This document shows, piece after piece, positions 22,976-36,103 of a stretch of 64,000 nt of DNA. Position 1 is the stretch's first letter. Each line of letters opens with the position of its first letter. The DNA lies in assembly GCA_905250125.1 (NCBI GenBank), contig CAJNOL010001125.1, positions 9,516 through 73,515 of the forward strand, given 5' to 3'. The notes under the pieces are model-generated. The model ran no database searches. It had not been told where the DNA came from and saw only the letters and a program-made list of their open reading frames with translations. The position numbers and the translations under genes were made by a program. Source of the DNA: Rotaria sordida. Lineage: Eukaryota; Rotifera; Eurotatoria; Philodinida; Philodinidae.

Positions 22976-24915
22976 GTCAAAGATTTTCGTTTTTGATATT
23001 TATTACTATGTTGAATACAAAATACATCCATATTTATACTCGTAAAGCTGAAAAGTGGACTTATGCATATGCATTATATGACGATTTCTAATAAACATGA
23101 TATCACACATTTATCATGTATCTATTGGCATGCCTTATCATGATAAAATTAATACGAATTGCGATAGTGTAGAATGGATGAGTAATTCTGTGTGATAAAT
23201 CATACCTTCCTCGTTTTACTCGCTCTTAATAAAAAAAAAAGAGCAATACATCTCGCTTAATAGTTATTTTTGATTTTATCCTTCGAGAACTCGATGAAAT
23301 ACTAAAAAGTACTACTAAAATGATCGATGATGTTGATAATCTTTTACATAGATTTGAATATAAAGATTTAGATGTGTTCCCTGATCGCTTCATAAAAAGC
23401 TTATTAATGTTTCATAGACAAGTATGGAAATGCAACAATGTGAAGCAACGTCAAAGTTCATTGTTATGAAATGACAAGTAATGAATATGGATGTAATCGA
23501 TGAAAGACATGAAGATATTCAAGACTGATGGATGATCATTCTTTCATATGTATGTGAGGCTACAATGACACAATTCGTCATCATAATCGTGATGACTATT
23601 CGATTCGTCGCCTTGGACAGTGCTTCTCATCAATAATATTCAATACAGTAGACGTACCTCTGCTCAAAGACACTGAAGCGAGAAAATTTCAATCTAAAAT
23701 ATTAATAATATTATTAGTACTATATATATACCCACTTCATCAGCAGATTCCCAAATCTCCTATTGTTTATTAGGGTATGAAGCTTAAATAAATTACAGCA
23801 TGAAATTCTTTATTGATTGATGTACTATACTTGATCTGGGAAATTGAGGAAGATTTAATCTAGACGATTCCATCGAACTCATGATAGTGAATAGATGGTT
23901 TGATTAAATCTTTTATTGTTGTACGAGTTTTTGGTATTTGATTGAGTTCTTGTTTGAAATTGCTTTTTTGACTTTTATGACTAGCAACGTTTTGGAATTC
24001 TAATGGATAAAATATTGAACGAAAGCTAGTTCGATCTTTATAGGTATTTTTTTATTTTATTTTTCATGGTGGCTTCACATCGATGCATAGATGCAGTTCG
24101 GTACATGTCTATGAAAGATCCGTAAACTTTCATGAAGCAACTAGCGAACACATATCAATCTTTATATTGAAATCTATGTGAAAGATTTCTAACATTGTCG
24201 ATCATTTTAGCAGTACTGTTCAATATTTGTATTGAGTTTTCGTGAATCTATCTTCGAACACTATTTGTCTGCTTTTTATACATTTAAATGCAACCAAGAT
24301 AATATAATTAAAAAAAGGCACAGATATGAACTAAGCAATTGCTCTTTTTCATTCTTACGTATTGTATTTTCTGTTTAGCAGAAATATTCATACATATTTT
24401 ATCTTCATTTGAATCTTCGATATTCTTTCTTTCAGTTACCTATGTCGTTCTTTATTAGTATGACAAACACGCTGAGTCAAATCGAAAGAGAAAACCTTTC
24501 AGTAGGGATTTTTTGGCTTTCTACGGTAGATGCACTCATACATTTACAATAATGTCATGCTTAGACCTGGATAAAATCAAAAATAGCTATTAAGCAAGAT
24601 GCATTGATCTATAATTATTAACAGAGAGAGCAAAACGAGTAAGGTATGACTCAACACACAAAATTACTCATCCATTCTATATACTCGAAATTCATACTAA
24701 TTTTATCATAAGAAGGCATGACAATAGATACATGATAAATGTGTTATAATCATGGCTATTAGAAATCGATCGTGAACGTAAGAATCTCAATTATAGATTT
24801 TGTTATTCGTCATTTAATGCATATGTGCAAGTTCATTTTTCAGCTTTTGGAATATAGATATGAATATATTTTGTATTTAATATAGTAACAAATATTAAAA
24901 ATAAAAATCTTCAAC

Positions 24916-25160
24916 ATGATTCATATGTTGATTGTTGTCTTATATTCTCTTTAGCATTACAAAAGCATAATATGCAAAAAATAAACTAAAAGATATTTCG
25001 ATATTGTTGAATCTCATTTTCATCTATTTGATTTCTCTAGTTTATTCATGCATTTCCCTTTGTATGTAGTCCACCGAGTGGCAAATGCAACCTTCTAGGA
25101 CTGTTTGCATGCATCGCGAATTATCAAACATGTGACTTAACATCATCTAAAATAACATGA
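24916..25160 (+). pseudogene. Broken copy of the cysteine-rich peptide gene
   Basis: The right palindrome arm carries a second copy in opposite orientation. Exon 1 has lost four bases after LIVVL, shifting the frame into a TAG. Exon 2 keeps CSPPSGKCNLLGLFACIANY but then lacks the segment encoding the last cysteines and reaches TGA at 25158. It cannot make the eight-cysteine peptide. Confidence 0.65.
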
Positions 25161-25225
25161 ATTTTGTCTTAATCATTTTTTTTTGTAATATTTAGCGATA
25201 CTTTTTCATTTATTTATTTTACTAA

Positions 25226-27477
25226 GATATCTGACTCAGAAAACACTTGAAATTTATCAATGCAAAGATATTATAGAAATCTGCAAGCTAAATTGATTAA
25301 TGTGAAATAATTATCATGAAGCGCTTCTGCAAAACAAAAAGGAACAACAAAGATAGATATAAGTCTCTCGAAGTTATTCGTTGTTCAAATTTTCTACTAG
25401 TATGATTTAATCAATATTGACAACTTGCAATCTCTATTAGCGTTAGACTAGTCAATCATACAATACTATGTACTACATTATTCGACTTAATTTAATTTAA
25501 CTAGTACTATTAAGTGTCTCGTAAAAATTTCAATGATAATTGTTCCCGTGTTAACTAGTACTATGGAGCTCAAAGTTTTTTATCCATAGGCTGATCATTC
25601 ATTGCCGTGCATGTTAGCATATTCCACTTTGCTTGTAGAAATATTCTGGAAGTCACTGAACAATACGTGGTCGATATATAATTAATTATCATTAAAGACA
25701 AAAACGAAGAAAGTTATGGTATTGTTACATGTTATCAACTTGTTGAACATGTGTTGTTCAATTCAGCACAGTCAACAACTATATAAGTGCTTTACTATGA
25801 GTCAATATTCTTGCAAAGCTTCACAATACCGATTGAAGTATTCAGCAATACTAAAAACGAACTTGGATACAAAATTCAGACGTGACTTGTTTTTTTTAAA
25901 CATTTTCGATGCAATATTTATTAATCATACGAATGAAGTTGTCTAACGAGTTGTATTTCGTAGAGTTTTTTCGAATAGCTCGTTGACAACAATATAAAGA
26001 GCGCAAAATCGAAAAATTGCGATGCATTAGATAGAAAATAAGCAAAGTAAACTACGTTATTGTCATAACAAGAGTTCAGAACATCTGAAAAGTAAGACTT
26101 GTAGTAGACTACTCAGGATTATCGTTGATGACGTGATGTTGTGTTCTTTTTGATTATTGAATTATCGTTTGAAAATTTGAATGAATGAGTATGAGTGTAG
26201 AGAAGTCCCACACACACTCTCCTTAATGTTGCCACTACTGTTGTCTATCATCGCCAAACTTTTTCTGTTCTCTTTGGATAATTTCAAATCCAGATATTTC
26301 TTACTTGCCCATATATACCTTGTTAGTTTTATGTCGTACGGAGTGACAAATAAGCTTAATTTTGATAAGTTTAAAGTCAAACTTATGTCATGCAGAATTT
26401 TTTTAACAGACTCAACAGATGTTCATTCTCCAAATGAAGGAGATTATTCGGATGGTGTTTTTCCTAGCATTAAATTACTAGCATCTTTCTTGGGATAGTT
26501 TTCAACCTTTCGGATAATTTAAAGTAAGATTTAGAAAAAAATCAGAGTTGGGTGGTTTGAAAATCGTTCTTTTTTGTAGCGAAAATTTAAAGAAAATGAT
26601 CAATTGATCACTGGAATATAGCTCGCGACATCTTTCCTACTTTCTTTTTCTTCGTTTCTATAAGTAAGTATATGCGTCATACAATATTTGATTTGATTTA
26701 ATATTTCGCACAGCATAAACCACGCAAGTGCGCGTGCATACAAAGAAAAGCAAATACATTAAGGTTTTTCATTTGTTGTTCTTCAACGATAGTAACATGC
26801 GTTCTTTCTAATCAGAATAATAAATGTGAGTAAACAATTGGTTTTTTTTTGCACTTTCAAATCTTATTTCATAAACAATTAAAATGAATATATTGTTAGG
26901 AAATTCGAAATAATTTTTATCATAAAAAAACCACATTACATTCATTTGAAATGATCGTCTCAAAAATAAATCATGTTTTCCTACTACCGTGGTATAACAT
27001 TTCTTGAAATAACCATAAGCTGTGAACATTCTAACTGCAGTCTTCCATGGCAAACGTTCATCGTTTAATTTGATAGTCAACTTTTGTCCAGAATGTAAAA
27101 TTTTCAATAAAAATTATTTGTATAAATGAACGGCTTGAGTAATGATTATTTAGGCGGTTATTCCCTTACATTGAAAATGGATATTTTAATGCAAGATAGT
27201 TTTCTACATAGGGCATATGCGTATATTTTCTCAAGAAGTAATGCTCTTCTACAGTTTTAGCTTAAATTAATTTTTAAATGTTTCAAGTCTAATCAAATCG
27301 ATAATCAAGATTTCTTTAGCTGATATCTAAATATTGACCTATCGAAATACAAATAAAAACAGTACACTGAAAATTTTAGTTTTCCCACAAAATTTAAATC
27401 ACTTTGATGATGTTATAGAATTACATCACAATTAATATGTAATATTTCTTGAATATGCTGTTTTTTTTCTTTTGTAG
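25226..27477. other. Intergenic, unrecognised short frames only
   Basis: Frames at 25716-25946 (+), 26181-26498 (+) and 26808-27107 (-, 99 codons) have no recognisable domain. The last one has moderately normal composition and could be a relic, but I cannot place it. Confidence 0.35.
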
Positions 27478-30400
27478 ATGGAAATTTCTTGTAACCAATC
27501 AACGTTTGAAATGCTTCCAGATGAGATGCTATTAGAAATTTGTAAATATTTATTATGTACTAATATTCTTCTATCTTTTACTGATCTTAACAATCGAATA
27601 ACACAAATGATTAGTGAATATTATCATCATATTTCATTACATAAAACATCTATTTCAAAATGTAATTATTTATGTATAAATATTCTTCCACAAATTGGTT
27701 TTCAAATTCGATCATTACTTATTGATTGTTGTTATTCTATTTTACAAGATGATTTATTTATGAAATATTTTGATAAGAAAATGTCAATAATATTTCCTAA
27801 ACTAGAACGAATAAGTCTTGTTTCCTATCAATATAATCAATTAATTACTTTTCTTAATACTCTATATGATTTAAATTATCTTGTTGAAATTCGTTTATAT
27901 AGTCTTTTTCCAATTGACAAAAACAATCAAACAACAGTCATTCGATCATTAATTCAAGCAAATAATCATCGAATTACAACAATATTAATCGATGATCAAT
28001 CAAGTTCTTTACATTTTCATCATGATGATTATTATTTAAATATCATTCGATTACGTATCAAATTAAGAACAATTATAGATTTATCATCTCTCTTTCATGC
28101 TATTCCAAATATTCAATATCTAGATATAATACTTGATGAAAATGATAGTTTATCAGAATATTTTGATCAATTGACTTTATCTCCTCTTTTTTATCTTACT
28201 CATTTTCAACTTATATCTACTAAGCAATCATGGACACTTGAAAAATTACGTCTATTATTTGATCAATTACCAATAGTAAGGCATCTATCACTTTTTCTTT
28301 CTACAGATGATAGATGTCTTATCGAAAATGACACAATTCTTTCTTACCTTCCTTCGACTGTTCAACAATTTGACTATGCTATTTATTTTTATCATAACAT
28401 ATCTTTTGATGAAATTAATGAGATTATTACTTCTTGGCCAACATCTCATCCAGTTACATGCTTCTACAAAGATACACTCTTATTTATTCATACATTACCT
28501 TGGCGTTTTACTCGTATTTCATTTCCAACATTTATCAATAAAATGATGTCATGCAAAACAAATAATATAACTGGCTATGAGAGTAGTGTTGAACAATTGG
28601 ACGTTACGATCGATAAAAGTTTTACTTTAATCAAGTCTTTAGGAATGATATTACAATGTCGTCAATTAAGAGATATTACTATTTATGTGAGAGATACTGG
28701 TGACACCGTTAAAGGTATGTACTTTGAACAAAGAAACTGATGATATACAAATGCCTATTAAAATCTGTCAAATCTATGCAGAAAGAAAAAAATCATCATT
28801 CGAGTCGATAGAATTTTGTGAAACTCTCATAGTAACGGAGGTCAATGGTCATTAGATACGTATCCATAGCAGCCGAGGACTATATAGACGTCAGACTCTT
28901 CTAGAACATTCCAAAGTCTTTCTCGAAATTTGAATGGTTAGAATACGTTTGTGTATGTTCTAAATAGTCCAATTTTTGATTCTTGTGCAAATAAAAATTT
29001 ATATTCAAGATGTCAATAATGATGTGTCGTAATGCATTGATTTGCCACTATTGTCATATGATCAACACAAAAAAAAAAGTGTGAACTAATCAAGTTCTAA
29101 CTTTAGGAACTATTCAATATCAGTGTTTCTAAGCTTATCGAAATAAATGATAGTGTGTTGAGATCCGTTGTAGATATAATGGCAACAGAATAGAAAAACT
29201 AATGTTTCTCAATTATAGCCCATCGGTCCAAGAATTTCTGGACCCGATCGGATTCGGGTTCGGATAGGGCCTGATGGGCTCTAGTCTCAATTCTCCCTGT
29301 TTTATTACAAATTCATATATGTTAAACTTGAAAGTTGAATTCAGCTATTCAAGAATTCTATGAATATTCACTGAAGGAGGGAGGGTAAGCATTTTTCCTC
29401 GCCTAACTGACTTTTCATATCAGCGTCACAGCGTGGAAACGCTTCGCGACCCATCCGCGTCTCTGTGTACACAGTTATCGAAGTGTTTCATGTTTGGACT
29501 ATGTTAGCTACATCGTTTTCGGAGCTGCTTGACCATGCAATCCATTCACTTACAGATGCTGCCTTGCCGTTATCACTCGAGCACCTCAGGCGCTTCCTGT
29601 ATAATTCCAGGTAATGACTATAGCATCCCAAGCAATGGCTGTAGCATCCTAGGTAATGCTTGTAGGATTCGCATTCAAGGTAATACCTGTAGCATCACAG
29701 GTAATATCTCTAGTATCCCATGGGATAGTTGTAGCATTTCAGGAAGTATTGAAAGTTGAAATCTCAGTTGAATTCAAGTTGCAAGTTTTACACTATGTTA
29801 CAAATTGATATCAATTCTCAATCTGAGACACAAATATTATCCTTCCCAATGTATTTAACTATTTTCAGAATAACAATGTTCAATATCTCATATTCCTAAA
29901 TTATCTCGACTTATTCAAATTGCTTTTCATGGATCAATATCCTCTGATCTAAATCATTTTTCATTTCTTCTCAATGCTGCACCTAATATCTTTCGCTTGG
30001 ATTTACCTTTTGATTATTTATGGCAATTAATTGAAAATGAACAAACACGTTATCTTCTTGGTCAACGTATTACTTCACTTTCTATCCTCGAAAATGTAAC
30101 AAAACCATCATTAGTAACACTCAATGAAGAACACATACCTATCATTGCTTCTACATTCTTTCGATTGTGTGATTTGTATGTCAATCTAAGACATTTATCA
30201 CCTAGCACAACAATAGTCTCAAACGACAATATTATTCTTCACAAATTTACAGAACAAAGCTTATCCATTCTGTCAGATCAACAGAAACATGAAGTTGTAT
30301 CACCATGTTCAAGTGAATCAATGATTGTATGTTTGTTGACAGAATTCAAAGAACATAAACTAGTTGGTCTATGCATCACTGGACAATTCTTCGAAAAGAT

Positions 30401-30506
30401 AAATACAGATGCAAAACAATGGTTACAACATAATACCGTTCTTTGTGAACAACAATTTGAAGCTATTTTTAATAAGATGTTACATCGATTACTCATTTGG
30501 ATGTGA
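27478..30506 (+). pseudogene. F-box family protein with a stop at the exon 2 start
   Basis: F-box proteins recruit substrates to SCF ubiquitin ligases. Exon 1 (27478-28714) starts at ATG and has an F-box near residues 10-30 (FEMLPDEMLLEICKYL), followed by a long AT-coded region of leucine-rich-like repeats (LYDLNYLVEIRLYSLF, LFHAIPNIQYLDIILDE). The donor is GTATGT at 28715. Exon 2 can only start at 29869 after TTTTCAG, and the joined frame reads GAA TAA, then continues open (SISHIPKLSRLIQIAF...) to 30506. So either the protein ends at 413 residues or the gene is freshly broken. The 1.15-kb intron is much longer than local introns and carries a minisatellite. Confidence 0.6.
29590..29756. repeat. 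~24-bp minisatellite in the F-box intron
   Basis: About six degenerate units of the form TCCCAGGTAATGACTGTAGCA. A 76-codon frame across it is repeat-derived. Confidence 0.65.
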
Positions 30507-31631
30507 TAATGTTTTGATTATATTTTTAAAAAAATAATAAATCTTTGTAGATATTTTTTTCACTTATACGTATGCAATAGATGTATATTGCGTTATTCTA
30601 GATATCCTAAAAAACTTAGTTCTATAGACCATTGATCCGCTAAGTTATTATTGAAAAAACTAACGTTATTGATGTGACATAAAAAAAGGATAAAAGTTTT
30701 CATTGTATGCATTTCCATTTACAAATACTCTAAATTTATAGAGAAAACTATAAAATCTCTACGCAAATGTTTTTCAAAAAACTGAATTTATTCGTTGTAA
30801 GTGATCTGAGCGAATACAAGAAAAAAAATAAAAAATTCTCGTGTAACTGAATGAAAAGTTCAAAAATTATTTTTGAATGGTCAAAATCCTTATTGACAAT
30901 CTCAAGACAATACTAACACAAGAAGTCTCGTTCTAGAACATGAGCAGATCTTTGAAAAATCAATTTTTTTTTGGAAAGCAATTACTTGAAGTCTATTCGA
31001 GTTTAAAATTCAATGAATATTTTTCAACAATCAAAAATTACAAATACGTTCAACTTTAAATGTTTCAATCGATATAACAACTGTTATACAAAATATTAGT
31101 CAATTAGTATCAACGAGAAATATTTATGTGAATATAACAAATGAAAATCTTTATTATGATTGTTCAGAAGACTTTGCTTCTTATATAAGAAGTTTAATAA
31201 ATATATTCGATTTAAATTCTTCTTCGTCATCTTGATTTTACTACATCGACTGTAGATGGGTAGTTAACAGTCTATGAAGAAGCACTAGTTAAGCATGTTT
31301 AGGACTAATTTATTTAGTTTTATGATGCTATTTTCTTGTATAATATTATTTTGTTGAAGATGAAATTTCGCCAGAGTTCAGCAAGTGATTTGAAAATCAA
31401 AGTATGAATTTCGTGATCCAGAAATTTTAAAACGAATTAATTGTGATGATATTTCAGCACATCCACAATGCATGTATGTACTGAGGACTATATGGGATTT
31501 ATCTCAAAATGCATAGTGACTTATTGAAAAGTCTCGATAGCTACTGAAACAATCACGATGAACAACTCATGTACTGAAATAAAGTGTCTCTGGTCGGAAT
31601 TCATTGCTTACATACGATGATCAAACTTATG
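30507..31631. other. No intact gene; a coding-like fragment near 31020-31230
   Basis: A plus frame about 31020-31230 (STLNVSIDITTVIQNISQLV...) has codon use like nearby genes and ends in TGA. It may be the tail of a broken F-box/LRR-type gene. The rest is AT-rich without recognised content. Confidence 0.3.
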
Positions 31632-32480
31632 ACTAATGTCTGTCCAAAAACTTAATGGACTCGGATATTTTTAAAATAACTCAAGAATGGAAAGCACGAA
31701 ACACCTGTGGTTTTCATCAATCGAAAGAAGAAACATTAGGACGTCTTTTTCTCCAATAATATATAAGATGAAATCAACCATTTTTATAAAACATGCAAAA
31801 AATGCACATAAATTATCTTTCGTTGAGATTAAATTTTGTGAAATATGATCTGAAAGGAATGTTAAGTATATAGGGTAGAAATTTGGACCCACCCCTCTCA
31901 CAGATTGTAACAGACGTTTTTCATGCGTCATTACTGATTATATATCACTAAGCTCTCATGAAAATATATAAACTGCTTTCTTTTTTGAGTTCTAGAGGAT
32001 AAGTAAAAGTCGATGAAAAATGAGTCCGTAGATAAATCGAACAAAACAATGTTCTAGTGATTAGCAACAACAGCTATATTGTATTTCACATTTTTTTTTT
32101 TACAAAAAATAAGAAAATTTGCTTAAAAATTCAGAGAAATCCATATTTTTTTGAGGGAGTAAATAAAGAATTTCATTTACTTAACATTAGAACATATGAA
32201 GATAATCATTCGAATTATATCTTAAACGATAGATCTGAAGTTCCTCTATCTAAATTACATATCAAAACCAAATTTTCATCAAAATAACTGACCATTTTCA
32301 TACATTTTTTGTAGAAATGATTAATATTAAAATAATTTCATCTTATACAATATTGAAAAAAAAAGATTCTCCCCAGTATCGTCTCTTTCGACAGGTGAAA
32401 ACTCCAGCTTCTTAGGTCTTTCTCTTCTTGAATTATTTCAAAAATATCCGAGTCCACTGACTTTCTGGACAGACAATAGT
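31632..32480. repeat. Inverted repeat, ~140-bp arms
   Basis: The segment 31632-31770 reappears reverse-complemented at about 32337-32480; both contain GTCTGTCC...GTGGACTCGGATATTTTT-like blocks. The spacer has only short AT-rich frames. No terminal motif or target duplication was found, so it may be a decayed element or a local inverted duplication. Confidence 0.5.
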
Positions 32481-32697
32481 TATCATTTCTTTTCAGGATA
32501 AATATAATTCTGTCAGATTGGAACAAGTGATAATAATGACTACGGCTTAATTTTTCAATCAAAAGTCTTTTCATATTTTTTTTAAATAGGTTTCAGTGCA
32601 TACATATGAATATATGAATAAGCAAATACTAGAATCAGCAGTGCGTCGTAACATGCAAAAACTATAATTAGTTTCAATATAAGGATAAATTGTATAT

Positions 32698-33432
32698 TCA
32701 GCTTTGTTGCTGAGGAGTCAATGAAAAATTCATGAAATCCTATGACAAAAAAAAAATAAGAATGTAAATATGAAGATTATTACTAGAAATACTCTTACAA
32801 TTAAAAATAGAGCACCAAGCACGAGCATTTTTGCCTTGACATCCATATTGATTGGAACTACACAATAATTAAGAATTAGTCAGTTACAAAAAAAAAGAAT
32901 TTCTCGATTATTGAAAAGAGAATTTAGTAATTGCAATACAAAGTCTGACGAAATTGAAAAAAATATTGAATAGAATTTTTATACACAACGACGTTTCCTA
33001 TTCATATAAAATGTTTTTGTATACATCAATATACTCACCATGCATTGAAAAAACATCACAACTTGTAAAAGCTTCTTTACAAAAGCCAGAATATTTTTTA
33101 TAAATAGCTCCAATTTCTGTTGTTCGATCACTACCGAATAACTAGAAATAAAAAATTAAATTTTGAACTCAGAAATTATTCAAAATATTATATACAGTAA
33201 ATTTATTCTCACAACAACATGAATAAGGTCCATCATAAATACAACATGGACCAATAATATTTAATATAGGTTGTTCACGAGCATCTTTAATTACATAATT
33301 CATTCGCCAACTACTACCTCTAAATGGAGAGACAAAAAAAAATAATCTATGAATAAGATTTACTGAATAATAAAAAACAAAAATTACTCTTGTTTAATTA
33401 TTCCAGTAACATTGCCTGGTGGTGACAGCAGT
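32698..33432 (-). pseudogene. Phospholipid scramblase, C-terminal half
   Basis: Scramblases are membrane-anchored proteins implicated in Ca2+-linked lipid movement between leaflets. Exons on the minus strand: from about 33432 to 33388, 33319-33196, 33142-33039, 32857-32799 and 32739-32698. They read LLSPPGNVTGIIKQEGSSWR, then DAREQPILNIIGPCCIYDG, GAIYKKYSGFCKEAFTSCD, and PINMDVKAKMLVLGALFLID followed by FMNFSLTPQQQS and a stop. The order and motifs (SPPGNV, GPCC, KEAFT, DVKAKM, the C-terminal membrane helix) match the family. The N-terminal half is absent; the sequence upstream of about 33433 becomes satellite. No stop or shift was seen in what remains, so the break looks recent. Confidence 0.75.
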
Positions 33433-33439
33433 GTCCAAG

Positions 33440-34810
33440 GACTGAGAAAGAGGAATTCTTCCAATTCCCTACAAACCATATAAAAATATACATAATTCCC
33501 AAAGAACTGAGAAATGACCCTCATGCACCCTACGCTTCCTTAATAATTCCTCCATTAATTCCTCCTAAGCAAAATAACAGCCGATGGAAATGACCTCATT
33601 TCTCAACCTTAATCCCTACACAATTCCTCATATCCAACAAAGGAATTCACCTCCTGACAATTCCTAACTCCAGGAAACGAGGAAATGTAGCGAACTGATC
33701 GATAATACTCCGAAAGGAACTGACATCACAATCACATACAACATAAGCAATCGTACGACAATTACGTTTCATACAAATAAAGCCTACTCATAATATAAAA
33801 AAATACCATAAACCAGAGGAATTTCCTCAATTCTAATGACAATTCCTCGGAAATGAGGTCGATACCTTCATGGAACCATCCTTCAATTCCTCGGGGAACT
33901 AGGGGAACTGGTATGTTAACCACATAATAAGAGCTATTTTTTCTGAAGAATTGCCGACGAATCGAGGAACTATGTTAATTATAATGACAGTTCCCAGGTA
34001 ATGAGGTAGATACCTTCATCGAACCTACCTAGAACTGCTCGAGGAACCGGAGGAATTGATATACCGATCATATAATTGCATATATATTTTGGAAAAACCA
34101 CCGAGGAACCGAGGAATTATGTCAGTTCTNNNNNNNNNNGGAATTATATCAGTTCTAATGATAGTTCCTAGGTAGTCAGGTGGATATCTGAGAGAATGCT
34201 TCGATCATTCCCGCGGGGGAATTAATGAAATTCACAGTGAAACTACGAGATTTTGTGCGATTTTAGAAAAGAAGATTTGCCTGAATATATAAGCGGAAAA
34301 ATTTTCCTCGGAGAAATGTCAGTAAAATTTTTGTAGAACTTTAGGGAAACTGTTTAGTGACTGAAGGGGAATAGGGCGAATTGATTCTGTCGTGAAAAAT
34401 CCTGGTCGGGGACGATGTGTATCCTTTCTTCTTTTAGAGTAACAATCTTAAAAAAGCGGCGAGAAATCGCGGAGCTATGTCAGTTCTAATGATAGTTCCT
34501 AGGTAATGAGGTGGATACCTTCAAGGAACCTACCTTCAATTCCTCGGGAAACTAGAGGAATTCAGATATCAAACCTATAAGTAGTGGTATATTTTGCAAA
34601 AACTACCGAGGAATCGAGGAATTACGTCAGTTCTAATGATAGTTCCTAGGTAATGAGGTGGATACCTTCAAGGAACCTACCTTCAATGCCTCGGGGAACT
34701 AGAGGAATTGAGATATCAAACCTATAAGTAGAGGTATATTTTGGAAAACCACCGAGGAACCCAGGAATTATGTCAGTTCTAATGATAATTCCTAGGTACT
34801 GAGGTGGATA
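33440..34810. repeat. ~146-148-bp satellite rich in GAGGAATT/AATTCCTC
   Basis: The anchor GTCAGTTCTAATGATAGTT, or variants, recurs near 33823, 33971, 34120, 34479, 34626 and 34772, mostly 146-148 bp apart; other constant blocks are GAGGTGGATACCTTCAAGGA and AATTCCTCGGGGAACTAG. A 10-N gap (34130-34139) interrupts it. The left edge cuts the scramblase gene; the right edge meets a hAT-like element. Short frames here are artefacts. Confidence 0.8.
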
Positions 34811-35546
34811 CAAGGGGGAGAAAACGGAATCCTGGATTCCTGGAATCCTGTGGAATCTTGCGGAATCACACGGAATCATGGAATCCGGTGAAATCCAATG
34901 GAATCCGATAGAATCCAATGGAATCCAGTGGAATCAAATGGAATCAAATGGAATCAAATGGAATCCGGTGGAATCCGATAGAATCCAATGGAATCCAATG
35001 GAATCCAATGAAATCGAATAGAATTCGATGGAATCGAATGGAGTCCAATAGAATCCGATGGAATCCTATAGAACGTTGGAATCTTTAGTTCAAACGTCCT
35101 TAGAAATAGTACTATTGCAGGAAAACCTGTTTAAATACATCAACAATTAATAGAACAGTCTAAGAACATTTATCGTAATTTTCTCATTGAGGATCTCTTT
35201 TGTTCAAACCTGGAAGTTGCAAATTGATCCCTTATGATATATATTTTAGGTTAAGATTAGTAAACATACAAGAAAATAGAATATAATTCATAAATGTCGA
35301 AACGGAAAAAGATATCAACATGGAAACATGAAGGTCATAATAAGTGAGCCAAACATTCTAGTCAAAGAAATGTGGTTCACTTCATATGGAGAAAGTGAAC
35401 CAATCAAAATGCGAGCTGGTACTTTATCGTGATCCGAACATTTTCTGTCTTCATTATAAAAATATTGTCAGAACATCATAATTAGGGGTACAACAGTTGG
35501 CCAATAGTTCTAACTTGACGAACTGTTAAATATATCTATCAGAACT

Positions 35547-36085
35547 GACTAGGGAACATTTTCAGGTGTCGGAACGCTTTTCAGTCGAATTTCCGTGCAT
35601 CTTGTAGCCATTAGTGAGCTGTGTCTATGGTTAAAAAAGTTCGGGTTTCTGACTTGTTTCTGAGGAGTTAGAACATTTTTACTACTATAGCTATAAGGGT
35701 AATTGTATCAAGAAAAAGTACTATGTCAACGACTATAAGTTGAAACAAGCTGAGATTTTTCTCACATATAGTTGTATTTATGTGGAAGATAATGTGAAAG
35801 TCTGAGCTCAAAACACCTTGGGAAGATAGAGTTATCAGTTTCATAACATATTAGCACAACTATATGTGAGAAAAATCTCAGCTTGTTTCAACTTATAGTC
35901 GTTGACATAGTACTTTTTCCTGATACAATTACCCTTATAGCTATAATAGTAAAAACGTTCTAACTCCTCAAAAACAAACCAGAAACCCGAACTTTTTTAA
36001 CTATAGACACAGCTCACTAAGGGCTACAAGATGCACGAAACTCCGACTGAAAAGTGTTCCGACATCTGAAAACGTTCCCTAGTGA
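35547..36085. repeat. Foldback, ~229-bp arms and ~80-bp loop
   Basis: The arm 35547-35775 is nearly the exact reverse complement of 35857-36085; landmarks are CTCACATATAGTTGT / ACAACTATATGTGAG at the inner edge and ACTAGGGAAC / GTTCCCTAGT at the outer edge. It lies in the interior of the hAT-like element and would form a long hairpin. Confidence 0.8.
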
Positions 36086-36103
36086 GTTATCCGAAAATTT
36101 TTT

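Larger units (their letters stand above)
22590..25225. repeat. Large imperfect palindrome, ~0.65-kb arms
   Basis: The left arm 22590-23282 is recognisable as the reverse complement of the right arm 24568-25225. Matching landmarks include the inner edge CTTAATAGTTATTTTTGATT, the word AATGGATGAGTAATT with its complement near 24660, and the outer edge around AAAATAACATGAATTTTGTC. The 1.3-kb spacer holds no recognised gene. Each arm carries a copy of a small cysteine-rich peptide gene; only the left copy is intact. Confidence 0.75.
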
